From JADKIH01 sp031385005 (GTDB lineage Bacteria > Bacteroidota > Bacteroidia > AKYH767-A > 2013-40CM-41-45), in NCBI GenBank assembly GCA_031385005.1, contig JANNBB010000051.1, positions 62,001 to 126,000 of the forward strand: 64,000 bases of DNA. The letters run 5' to 3'. The position numbers and the translations under genes are program-made. Under the pieces are notes generated by a model, which was given only the letters and a program-made list of their open reading frames with translations, made no database searches and was not told the DNA's origin. Each line of letters opens with the position of its first letter. The stretch's first letter is position 1. This document shows positions 35,501 through 42,567 of this stretch, piece by piece.

Positions 35501-36569
35501 TCGGCAAAAGCGGTGTTGGAGTTTCGAGATAGCACCAGTTAGAATATCCGTCAGGAACACGGGCATAAGAGTTATCTGCTTCGAGAGCCGGATATGTCAC
35601 CTGATCGTATAGGCCACCGGAAGGATTAATAAAATAAATTGTTTCTCCGGTACGCGCTAATTTGAATTTTGCATTGTAATACTCATTCGGAGGAGCGACG
35701 AACCAGACCGGAGGCGGCGGAAAAACCGAATTACTGTTTTGCATTCCCAGGAAAAGAAAAGGAATAGAAGACATGTCGGTAGGTACGGGAACTCTGTCAT
35801 GTGTTTCAACAGCAAAGACATTTATGCCCTCTTTAATAATCGACTTAAAAAATTCTCTGTCGATTACGAGTGAGTCCGGACGATTGCCGGCAAACAACTG
35901 CGCTTCATGCGGTTGAGGAGCAAGTTCATCCCATACCGGTCGGCCTGTTGATGTAGTCATATTTGCCCGGGAAATTTCTACGCCATTCAAGTAAGCGACA
36001 TAACCGTCGTCGTAATCGATCATGAAGATGGCTTTCAGTATAGCGGAGGTGTCTGCGACAAAAAAAGACTGACGCATCATCACGGAAATATTCGGAGGTA
36101 TTACGGTTCCATCATCATCATCGCTAAATCCGATTCCACCGTTACCGGTATTCCATGATGCATCGTTGAATCCCGGATTCCTCCAATTGGTGTCCAGAGA
36201 AGATGAGCCGAGTATATACTTCCAGCTACCTGTGCCATTGACCGCCATTTCATAATGATCGATTGCGAAAACATTGGTATCAGATGCAAAAACAATCATT
36301 TTTTCACCTGCCGGCAGTATATGTGAAGGGAATTTAAATAGAAATGGACGAGAAAGATCATCTGTTAAACCATAACCACTCAGATCGGCGTCCATGGTTC
36401 CTGCATTATATAACTCAATCCAGTCATCGTATTTTCCGTTTGAATTTTGTAAAAAAGAAATATTAGATGGGGCAATTTCATTGATTTCTACTTGTCCTTT
36501 TGCCCAATTACTGGCAACTAGATTTAATACAAATCCAATAAGAAATATCTTGAGTAAAAATGATTTCAT
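32574..36569 (-). CDS. Large secreted CotH-kinase / lamin-tail domain protein with T9SS type A sorting domain
   Basis: A 1331-residue exported protein. After the signal peptide (about 1-25) comes a lamin-tail domain (about 27-125, 'INEIAPSNISFL', 'DDWIELYNAG'), a galactose-binding-like region (about 125-290), a chitobiase/CHB_HEX C-terminal-like domain (about 375-440, 'GGVIRYTTNGDIPDSTS') and a CotH-type kinase domain (about 450-790) with 'FENILLRNAGTDW', 'GYLNGDFWGVYILNEKY' and 'IKYLLIDTDFGFGLRGN'. Later there are a second lamin-tail domain (about 905-1010, 'NDWIEFHNYGTFTIDISGWK') and PKD-like modules, ending in a Por tail 'LLVYPNPSSTKNLSIQ' to 'KLITKYVRL'. CotH proteins phosphorylate secreted proteins in Bacillus spores; whether this one is active is not known. 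Confidence 0.85.
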   Translation of the reverse strand: MKSFLLKIFLIGFVLNLVASNWAKGQVEINEIAPSNISFLQNSNGKYDDWIELYNAGTMDADLSGYGLTDDLSRPFLFKFPSHILPAGEKMIVFASDTNVFAIDHYEMAVNGTGSWKYILGSSSLDTNWRNPGFNDASWNTGNGGIGFSDDDDGTVIPPNISVMMRQSFFVADTSAILKAIFMIDYDDGYVAYLNGVEISRANMTTSTGRPVWDELAPQPHEAQLFAGNRPDSLVIDREFFKSIIKEGINVFAVETHDRVPVPTDMSSIPFLFLGMQNSNSVFPPPPVWFVAPPNEYYNAKFKLARTGETIYFINPSGGLYDQVTYPALEADNSYARVPDGYSNWCYLETPTPLLPNNSSTCNTGYATIPVFSKSAGYYSNTLSLGLSTNFPGGVIRYTTNGDIPDSTSFLYSGLISLDSTVTIRARVFALGTLPSPVITNTYFINETNHLPVFCITTDSLNLWDYNTGIYSWGPNADSIFPYYNANFWQPWSKPASIEYFDKLGSRVINFNADIEIYGNYSRYRPQKSFEIKLSDKHGLSEVNYPFLPDKPYLTTFENILLRNAGTDWNFVHFRDALMQRIMKNTYSGYVAAEPVVGYLNGDFWGVYILNEKYNKKWVELNYGLKKGEFDFCEEIGDDIFALEGTSEDFFDLYNFATTESPLSTDFYDQLKDKLDLQNFADYFIANTYYNNGDWLGDWTNNIRIWNAEKHDTRIKYLLIDTDFGFGLRGNLHDNRLSEAINPVAFSHTSNIFDATLKNPVFKRHFINRYADLINTIYLPSNVNAVMKQFRDSMKFDMPKHFDKWGSDTGGWNTRINDMMSWVSQRPAIMRDYIRNEFNLDGQVTLTVNTFPAGSGRIEISTVVPESYPWTGVYFNGNPVTITAIANPGYTFNHWHSDVVISANDTNLRTTYNFTSNDAITAYFTGSPAPIKLAVSEFNYNSAPEFDVNDWIEFHNYGTFTIDISGWKLSDEEDRHQFVFPSGSVIIPGGYLVVPEDSIKFKTFFPDVANRTGQMDFSLNNSGDQIRLFDYLGNQYLSFYFSDQNPWPLQADGLGYTCELLSTSGNLGDGANWFAGCYGGSPGKAYSTTLSAPVTINGNRQYCIGDSTELSLLDLPVYSYQWLLNDNVLVGDTMNSIVTLTPGIYTVLVDAQGCSASSPPATIEEVNYSAEPSVTDGARCRQGSVLLFASSSEQLSWYDAPQGNLLGVGDSLVTPMLSETTTFFVRAGQLCKSETVKVTAHINKDACGDSLLVYPNPSSTKNLSIQSYYLDPGTATILLNDMSGKTVLSQTIIIQQTGRSRELELDNINSGVYILTVTQGDKKLITKYVRL

Positions 36570-37264
36570 TAAAAACCTTTAAAATTTTCGCGAATTAAAC
36601 CCTTAACAGGCTGTACACCGCGAATATAGGGCTTTTCAGAGGGTTTTGAAAAAATACTTTTTTATACTTTATTAACCGGCTATTCTGTTTGGTAAACAGT
36701 TAAAAAAGATTGGGGAAAATGAAAAAATATCCTGTATGGAATTTTTTATGACTAGAATAAAAAAATTAAAATCTGACTAGTTTCTGGGATTATGACCGAA
36801 ATAATGACTTCCCTATAATACCAAGGAAAAGTTCAGAGACCTCCGGATAAAAAAACAGTGCTTTCGAAGAATCTAGCTATTAAAAAGATTTAAAAACGGA
36901 CTATTCGCCTGTTTAGTGAATTCAGATTGCCGATTTCAGATGAATTAATAAGTCGGAATATTTTAAATTATAATAGCGCCTTTTTAATTCCGCTAACTTT
37001 TCTTCCAGCAGTAGAATTCTTCGGGTTTGATTAATTATTAATTCGTTTTTATCTGTTAATGTTTCTAGTAATTTCCGGTTATCCATGATAGTAGTTTTAA
37101 TTCTATGATCGTTTTTAATTCTACTGTAAAGATGATCGCTAATTCCATTTCTTTCATTACAAAACTTTAGAAATAAATTACATAACTCACATACTTTTTT
37201 AAGAGTTGAGAAAGTATTAAATGAAACTTAATTGTTTATTACTGTTGCCTGAGCGAAAGAAATA
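36570..37264. other. Long intergenic region with one possible small gene
   Basis: This 695-base stretch contains the small - strand ORF at 36922-37086 (separate entry), the upstream region of the CotH gene and nothing else that I could identify. A weak hairpin CTGTTT-ggt-AAACAG lies about 120 bases upstream of the CotH start. No tRNA, terminator or transposon end was found. Confidence 0.4.
36922..37086 (-). CDS. Possible small coiled-coil protein
   Basis: A 54-codon ATG-started frame encodes MDNRKLLETLTDKNELIINQ, then TRRILLLEEKLAELKRRYYN and a short tail. The leucines and charged residues fall in a heptad-like pattern ('RILLLEEKLAELKRR'), giving an amphipathic helix. Random AT-rich sequence rarely gives such a mix of Arg, Glu and Leu, so the gene is plausible, but no family is recognised and no promoter box or strong ribosome site was seen. 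Confidence 0.4.
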   Translation of the reverse strand: MDNRKLLETLTDKNELIINQTRRILLLEEKLAELKRRYYNLKYSDLLIHLKSAI

Positions 37265-40048
37265 TTAATGATTTACATAGATTGGAATCAACTTCATTCC
37301 TTCGAAATGTTTATTTACCAACTTTAAAAAATACACACCACTGCTGATGTTATTGGAAGGAAGAATAAATTCATTGTTTTCAAATGATGACTCATAGACC
37401 AACTTACCGGTAGATGAATACAAAACAACACCGGTAGTTTCACCGGCAGGGTAATTCAGTCTGATCGTGGTAAATGTTGTAAATGGGTTCGGGAACACTG
37501 TATAATCTAAAGATTTAGATGGCGTATTTATACCACTGCCAGGATCCAGTACTGTATAAGAATCACAAACGCTGCAATTATTGTCATCGGTAACGCAAGC
37601 ACTGTAATTTCCTGTTGAAAGGTTCGTTAGAATATGAGAAGTATTTCCATTGTTCCATAAGTATTGATATGAACCCGTTCCCCCTGATACAAATATTTCA
37701 ATAAAACCATCGGAACAACCAATACATCCCGTGTTGGTAACAGTTGCATTTAGTTGAAGCGGCAAAGGATCGGTGAGTGTTACGACAGAATTACTCGTAC
37801 ATCCATTCGTATTAGTTGCAGTAACGTTATACGTTCCCTGACACAATCCGGTTATTGAAGAGGTAGATTGGGATGTTCCGGTTGACCAGCTATAAGTAAA
37901 TGGTCCGGGACCTGTCGCTGTTGCAATTGCAGTTCCATCGCAAATACCTGAACAACTGATTGCAGTAGTCGTTGCTGAAAGCTGCACGGGAGCCGGGTTT
38001 GATAATGTAACCTGATGCATGGCCGTACATCCATTGGCATCGGTAGAAATTACAGAATATAAACCTGCACAAAGTCCGGTAGCTGTAGTTCCGGATTGAG
38101 GTGGATTGGTATTCCAGCTATAAGAAAATGGTGAATTTCCGCTTGCCGCTGCTATTGCAGAACCATCGCATGAACCTGAACAACCTATTGCAGTAGTAGT
38201 TGCTGAAAGTTGAGTCGATGAAGGATCCGTTAATGTAACCTGCGCTGTCGTTGTACATCCGGATGCATCTGTTGTAATAATCGCATATGTTCCCTGGCAC
38301 AATCCGGATGCAATTGATCCTGATTGCGGAGGATTGGTTGTCCAATTATATGTAAATGGTGAATTCCCGGTAGCAGTTGCTGTTGCTTGTCCGTTACATG
38401 CACCGGCACAGGTTGCGTTTGTGAAAGTCGTTGCCAGTTGATTGGCAGGTGGATCCGTTAAAGTCACAAAAGCCGTCGAAGAGCAGCCATTGGCATCCGA
38501 TACTGTAACCGAATAAGAACCTTGACATAATCCGGAGGCTGTTGCTGTATGTTGTGGTGGATTTGTTGACCACGAATAATAAAAAGGACTTTGTCCGGTT
38601 GAGGATGCAATGGCAATTCCATTGCATAATCCGCTGCATGAATTGAGAGTAGAAACGGATGCCTGCGTCGAACAATAATTACCCGAAACGATTTTTGCAA
38701 CGAAAATATCCAATAGTGTATCACCAAATAAATTTATTGTATCGAAATGTGTGGAATCCACAAATTCACCACAAATGACAGTGCTTCCTGAATTATCTGA
38801 ACCCACTCCCCTTCCTCGATCGTTTTCAAGTCCTCCTGCAGACCGCACCCAATTGAGTATTGAACCTGTTGAATTGTATGAAGCGACAAAGATATCTGAG
38901 TATCCGTTGGAAGTTACTGTATCCGGAGTAAATATTCCGACATCAGCGAAATCTCCGACTACAAAAATGTTTCCTGATGCATCATGTGTTACTCCTCTGC
39001 CAATATCATCTTCGACACCGCCACCGGAGGTAACCCACAAATTGTTTCCATTACTATCATAAGAAGCAACAAACATATCCATGTTACCACGGGAATAAGC
39101 CATGTTACTTCCGAAATGTCCGGTTTGAAATTCGCCGGTAATAATTATTTCTCCATTGATATTTTGAGTAATGTCCCAGCCCCTGTCGAAACCGGTATCG
39201 CCGGCTTGTTTAGCCCATTGCAGCAATCCGGAGGTATCATATTTAGCAAGAAAAATATCGGTATGCCCGGCACCCGTCAGACTAACGGTTGGGGAAAAAT
39301 CAGCAACACCAACAAAATAACCGGTGACATAAATATAACCGTTATTATCGCTGACGATACCATAAGCCTTATCACTATTTGTCCCTCCCATTCGTCGTGC
39401 CCATCCGAAATTTCCATTCGCATCAAATTTTACTACGGTTCCGTCGTAATCTCCGGCAGTAGTAAATAATAGTGTATTATCGTAATAAGTATCTCCTTTG
39501 GTTCCCCCACAAGCATACACATTTCCCTGCGCGTCACAAGTTACTCCATAGCCGCGAGTATGTAATTGTCCGCCTACACCCAAATTTCTTACCCAATAAA
39601 CAGAACCGGAAGTATCGTATTTGGCAACGAACATATTGTTGACGCCCAGATTACCATGAGTGACTTTCATTATTGTATCCCAGTAGCAAGTATCTTCAAA
39701 TTCTCCGGCAACATAAATAAATCCATTACCATCGAGAACCAATGATTGAATTTTATCGCCACCTTTTCCTCCGGCCCGGCGTGCCCATGCTAGGCTGCCA
39801 TTCGAATTGTATTTAGCAAGAAAAATATCATGAATTCCAGCTGAATGAAGTATGACTCCATTTCCGAAATCCGTATCGAATTCAATCATGCCGGCAACAT
39901 AAGTGTTTCCGTATAGGTCTGTCGCCAGATCATAGCCCTCGTCGAAGCCTTCGCTTTTAATGGATTTTGCCCATTGAAAAACCTGAGCACTGTTGCTTAT
40001 TGTAGAGAACAACAATAAGAAAAAAATTACCTGAAATATTTTCGCCAT
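37265..40048 (-). CDS. Large secreted SBBP/SprB-repeat adhesin with T9SS type A sorting domain
   Basis: A 927-residue exported protein. The signal peptide 'MAKIFQVIFFLLLFSTISNS' fixes the start at the ATG at 40048; the longer frame from 40081 would start upstream of a perfect -7 box. Residues about 20-460 are SBBP propeller repeats ('WAKSIKSEGFDEGYDLATD', 'WARRAGGKGGDKIQSL'). About 470-840 contains five SprB repeats, four of exactly 76 residues, each with 'C[SA]G.C[ND]G.A.A...G..PF.Y.W' and 'GLC.G.Y.V...[DN].NGC'. SprB in Flavobacterium is a gliding adhesin; here a surface adhesin role is inferred. The C-terminal Por tail is 'YTVFPNPFTTFTTIRLN' to 'MKLIPIYVNH'. Confidence 0.87.
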   Translation of the reverse strand: MAKIFQVIFFLLLFSTISNSAQVFQWAKSIKSEGFDEGYDLATDLYGNTYVAGMIEFDTDFGNGVILHSAGIHDIFLAKYNSNGSLAWARRAGGKGGDKIQSLVLDGNGFIYVAGEFEDTCYWDTIMKVTHGNLGVNNMFVAKYDTSGSVYWVRNLGVGGQLHTRGYGVTCDAQGNVYACGGTKGDTYYDNTLLFTTAGDYDGTVVKFDANGNFGWARRMGGTNSDKAYGIVSDNNGYIYVTGYFVGVADFSPTVSLTGAGHTDIFLAKYDTSGLLQWAKQAGDTGFDRGWDITQNINGEIIITGEFQTGHFGSNMAYSRGNMDMFVASYDSNGNNLWVTSGGGVEDDIGRGVTHDASGNIFVVGDFADVGIFTPDTVTSNGYSDIFVASYNSTGSILNWVRSAGGLENDRGRGVGSDNSGSTVICGEFVDSTHFDTINLFGDTLLDIFVAKIVSGNYCSTQASVSTLNSCSGLCNGIAIASSTGQSPFYYSWSTNPPQHTATASGLCQGSYSVTVSDANGCSSTAFVTLTDPPANQLATTFTNATCAGACNGQATATATGNSPFTYNWTTNPPQSGSIASGLCQGTYAIITTDASGCTTTAQVTLTDPSSTQLSATTTAIGCSGSCDGSAIAAASGNSPFSYSWNTNPPQSGTTATGLCAGLYSVISTDANGCTAMHQVTLSNPAPVQLSATTTAISCSGICDGTAIATATGPGPFTYSWSTGTSQSTSSITGLCQGTYNVTATNTNGCTSNSVVTLTDPLPLQLNATVTNTGCIGCSDGFIEIFVSGGTGSYQYLWNNGNTSHILTNLSTGNYSACVTDDNNCSVCDSYTVLDPGSGINTPSKSLDYTVFPNPFTTFTTIRLNYPAGETTGVVLYSSTGKLVYESSFENNEFILPSNNISSGVYFLKLVNKHFEGMKLIPIYVNH
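37545..38638 (-). repeat. SprB repeats: four 228-bp in-frame units plus a divergent fifth
   Basis: Units start at the 'CSG.C.G' motif and recur every 76 residues (228 bp) without insertion. Four Cys per unit suggest disulfides. The fifth, nearest the sorting domain, is shorter and has 'CIGCSDG' and 'GSYQYLWNNGN' instead. Confidence 0.75.
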
Positions 40049-40069
40049 ATTTCTTTTTTGCCGGTATAC

Positions 40070-40077
40070 CAAAGATA
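40070..40077 (-). promoter_or_regulatory. -7 promoter element of the SprB-repeat gene
   Basis: The - strand reads TATCTTTG, a perfect TAnnTTTG. It lies 22 bases upstream of the ATG at 40048. The -33 TTG is not obvious. A very short leader of about 15 bases would result. Confidence 0.4.
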
Positions 40078-40276
40078 TCATTTTGTAGAAGTGCTTTTAT
40101 TAAATTAGTAAAAGAGTTAGTCATTTTCATTTAACCTCCCAAGAATTCCTGTTTTAGGTCTGATTTGACTGAAGCGTCAAATAACTGTTGAATTTCCATT
40201 ATTTAAAATGGGACTTTATTTTACGATCTTTTTTGTAAAGTCACTTTTCTAAACCTATGGAATAATAATTTTTTAA

Positions 40277-40429
40277 TTAACTGATAATGCATGCTTGCGG
40301 AAATCTTTTCTTCCAAACTTTTAAAGCAGATATATCATTGATTACAATCATTGTTCGATGATCAAGCTTTACCTTAATCTTTTTCAACGAATTGATTTGT
40401 TGAGTAAGAACCTTTTTTCCTTTTTTCAT
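40277..40429 (-). CDS. Possible small basic protein
   Basis: A 50-codon ATG-started frame encodes MKKGKKVLTQQINSLKKIKV, then KLDHRTMIVINDISALKVWK and KRFPQACIIS. It is basic, without low complexity, with a strand-like 'RTMIVINDISALKVWKKRFP' segment that looks folded. It lies in a 461-base gap between the SprB gene and the gene at 40510, both on the same strand. The rest of that gap (40082-40276 and 40430-40509) shows no other signal. No family recognised. Confidence 0.45.
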   Translation of the reverse strand: MKKGKKVLTQQINSLKKIKVKLDHRTMIVINDISALKVWKKRFPQACIIS

Positions 40430-40509
40430 AGATGTAATTCATAAAAACGAGTACTATATTTTTTTGAGAAGTGACCCGGAAAATATAATACTCGTAAGTT
40501 TTTAAATAA

Positions 40510-40755
40510 TTAAATAGTGCCTTTTACAGCTTTATCAGAACTAACCGGAATAGAAGTTTCATGTACATGCTTTGAATCTTCGCGTTCTTTCTCTGTTTCT
40601 GTAGTCATCGGCTTTCCCTTTTCTTGTTCAGTCGCGGCTGTTTTATCAGTAGTTACTTCTTTTTTTGTTTGCGGATTTTGACTGTTGTCATTTCCCATGT
40701 TTTGGTTACCAACTGGAGTTCCTGGAACTGTTTGGTCTTTTTGGTTTTCTGTCAT
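40510..40755 (-). CDS. Small disordered hydrophilic protein
   Basis: An 81-residue protein made almost only of polar and charged residues (Asn, Gln, Lys, Thr, Glu) with no hydrophobic core: 'MTENQKDQTVPGTPVGNQN', 'KKEVTTDKTAATEQEKGK', 'KHVHETSIPVSSDKA'. It is predicted to be intrinsically disordered, like small stress-associated hydrophilins of Bacteroidota. A perfect -7 promoter box lies 38 bases upstream, which supports a real, separately transcribed gene. Confidence 0.6.
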   Translation of the reverse strand: MTENQKDQTVPGTPVGNQNMGNDNSQNPQTKKEVTTDKTAATEQEKGKPMTTETEKEREDSKHVHETSIPVSSDKAVKGTI

Positions 40756-40792
40756 TTTAAAAATTATTAAACTGGTTAACTAATTAACTATA

Positions 40793-40800
40793 CAAATGTA
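40793..40800 (-). promoter_or_regulatory. -7 promoter element of the hydrophilic-protein gene
   Basis: The - strand reads TACATTTG, a perfect TAnnTTTG, 38 bases upstream of the ATG at 40755. A TTTA about 20 bases further upstream could be a degenerate -33 box. Confidence 0.5.
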
Positions 40801-40904
40801 GGTACTGATCATTTTCTAAATGTTACATATTTATTAAATTACATTATATCATTCTTCTAAATATAGGCACATAAATGGGCTTTAAACCTGGGGCTACCTT
40901 TGAA

Positions 40905-41390
40905 TTACCGTTGGATTTTCCATTCTTTAAATGGCAACTTAAATCCTGCCTTATAATATTGCATAATGGTAAAAGAGATTATTAATCCCGAACAGACGCC
41001 TTCGATTAAAGTTGCTCCTGCAGCCCTGGTTGGAGTTATTTCCTCTCCAAGAAACAGTACATTGTCTTGTAACGTCAGAATTAGATTGGGATCGGCAGAA
41101 GTGAAATAAATCCAAATGAAGAAAGAAAAAGAAGCGACACTGATTGATGTAGTCGTCATTCCCAGAAGCATTCCTTCCAAATAAGGGACGTTCAACTCGG
41201 TTTTACTACGATAATCTTTTAGTGCCAACAGAATACCAATGAATAAGAGGAAAAAATTCATTCCCCATGCAATTCCGCTTGCGGTTAAATTGAATGTACG
41301 CATGATCATGAAATAAATAATCAGAGCAATACATGTAATTAATCCGTAGAGAAGTCCGATTCTTCCGATTGACACGTTTAAATTTTTCAT
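40905..41390 (-). CDS. DUF4199 domain membrane protein
   Basis: A 161-residue protein with four hydrophobic segments (about 8-30, 40-57, 72-95 and 125-145). The order 'GLLYGLITCIALIIYFMIM', 'WGMNFFLLFIGILLALKDYR', a soluble middle and a last helix is that of DUF4199, a family almost confined to Bacteroidota and of unknown function. It is in the short interval downstream of a strong terminator, so it has its own transcript. Confidence 0.75.
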   Translation of the reverse strand: MKNLNVSIGRIGLLYGLITCIALIIYFMIMRTFNLTASGIAWGMNFFLLFIGILLALKDYRSKTELNVPYLEGMLLGMTTTSISVASFSFFIWIYFTSADPNLILTLQDNVLFLGEEITPTRAAGATLIEGVCSGLIISFTIMQYYKAGFKLPFKEWKIQR

Positions 41391-41420
41391 CGTATTTCTA
41401 TTCTTAAATTATTTTTTCAT

Positions 41421-41463
41421 TTAAAAAAAAACGCGTAAATGAAATTCCATTTACGCGCTTTTC
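41421..41463 (-). terminator. Strong intrinsic terminator of the DUF2541-like gene
   Basis: A perfect 10-bp stem CGCGTAAATG/CATTTACGCG (41432-41441 with 41448-41457) closes a 6-base loop and is followed on the - strand by a run of nine T. It lies 12 bases after the stop at 41470. Confidence 0.85.
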
Positions 41464-41469
41464 ATTCAT

Positions 41470-42309
41470 CTATTTAACAACTACATTTGTTTTTAGTCCC
41501 CATACCTCTACCATTGCCATTTCTTTGGTTTGATTTGGGAGAGTTTTATATTCAAAAACGATTTTCTTCAAGTCTCTTTCTCCACCATTCAGGTCAATTG
41601 CCTTACTTTCACTTCCGGCAATAATCGGAGAATTAACTTTGATGGTTTGTTTATCACCTGATTCATAAAACACATCAAGGCTAATTAATTGAATTGAAGC
41701 TTCCGAAACTTTAAATTTAATAGATGAAAATCGATCAGCGCCAATTACTACAAATTCATCGTGATCTTTTACAAAATTTACTGACCGCTCACCTATTTTA
41801 TGCCATCCTTTTTTATCGCTCATAACTAAACTTGATTCCGCAACGTCGGAAGTAGTTCCTTTTTTGGAAGCCATTTGATTCTCATCTGTATTTGTTTTTA
41901 AACCCCAGATGGTAACTTGAGCTTTTTCATCTTTAACATTTGGAAGTGTTTTATAAACGAATACAATTTTTTTCAAATTGCGTTCTCCACCGTTTAGATC
42001 AATTACACGACTAGTTCCATTTGCTTTAATAGGTGTTCGAACAATGATGTCTTGTTTATCGCCACTTTCATAATACACTTCAAGATCCATTAGATCAATC
42101 GGAGCATCTTGTACTCTAAACTGAATTGCTGCAAAACGATCTGCACCAATAACACTAATTTCGTCACGATCTCTTTTAAAATCGACAGTAACAGTGCCAA
42201 TCTCATGCCACCCTGTTTTATCACTCACCATTACGGCCGGTGTTTGCGCTTTTGTCATTCCAATACTTGCCATTGCTGCAAGTAGAATAATTTTAGTTGT
42301 TTTTTTCAT
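41470..42309 (-). CDS. Exported protein with two tandem DUF2541-like domains
   Basis: A 279-residue protein. A signal peptide ('MKKTTKIILLAAMASIGMTK', cleavage before Q22) fixes the start at 42309 rather than 42354. Two copies of a 110-residue domain, offset by 135 residues, follow: 'VMVSDKTGWHEIGTVTVDF' and 'LVMSDKKGWHKIGERSVNF', each continuing 'GADRF..I.F.V..A.I.L..L.V.YESGDKQ', 'IDLNGGER.LKKIVF.YKTLP' and 'V.[IV]WGLKTN'. This matches the DUF2541 domain as I remember it from YaaX/YaaI-type proteins. Function is unknown. A strong terminator follows. Confidence 0.7.
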   Translation of the reverse strand: MKKTTKIILLAAMASIGMTKAQTPAVMVSDKTGWHEIGTVTVDFKRDRDEISVIGADRFAAIQFRVQDAPIDLMDLEVYYESGDKQDIIVRTPIKANGTSRVIDLNGGERNLKKIVFVYKTLPNVKDEKAQVTIWGLKTNTDENQMASKKGTTSDVAESSLVMSDKKGWHKIGERSVNFVKDHDEFVVIGADRFSSIKFKVSEASIQLISLDVFYESGDKQTIKVNSPIIAGSESKAIDLNGGERDLKKIVFEYKTLPNQTKEMAMVEVWGLKTNVVVK

Positions 42310-42567
42310 TTTAATAATTGTTAAACTGTGATTGTTATAATTTAATTTATACATACAAATATCGATCTACTTGCCTATTTAATAGTTACACAATTACTTT
42401 TTAAAATTGTATTATTCATAGATTAATTTATTTTTTGGCTATCCTTTAATTTAATATACTAAGCAGTTATCAAAACAAAGACTTACACGCCTTCCAATAG
42501 GCAAAATTTTATTTTATCGAAAAGAAAATTTATTAATTTGTTTAATTAACTGCGATAAAAAACGAAA

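Noticed and set aside
37545..38638. Direct repeats that could suggest a CRISPR-like or tandem DNA array
   Set aside because: The 228-bp units are in frame, coding and without spacers; they are SprB protein repeats.
38984..39469. A 161-codon + strand frame inside the SprB gene
   Set aside because: Antisense to a clear T9SS gene, with composition of a reverse complement of SBBP repeats.
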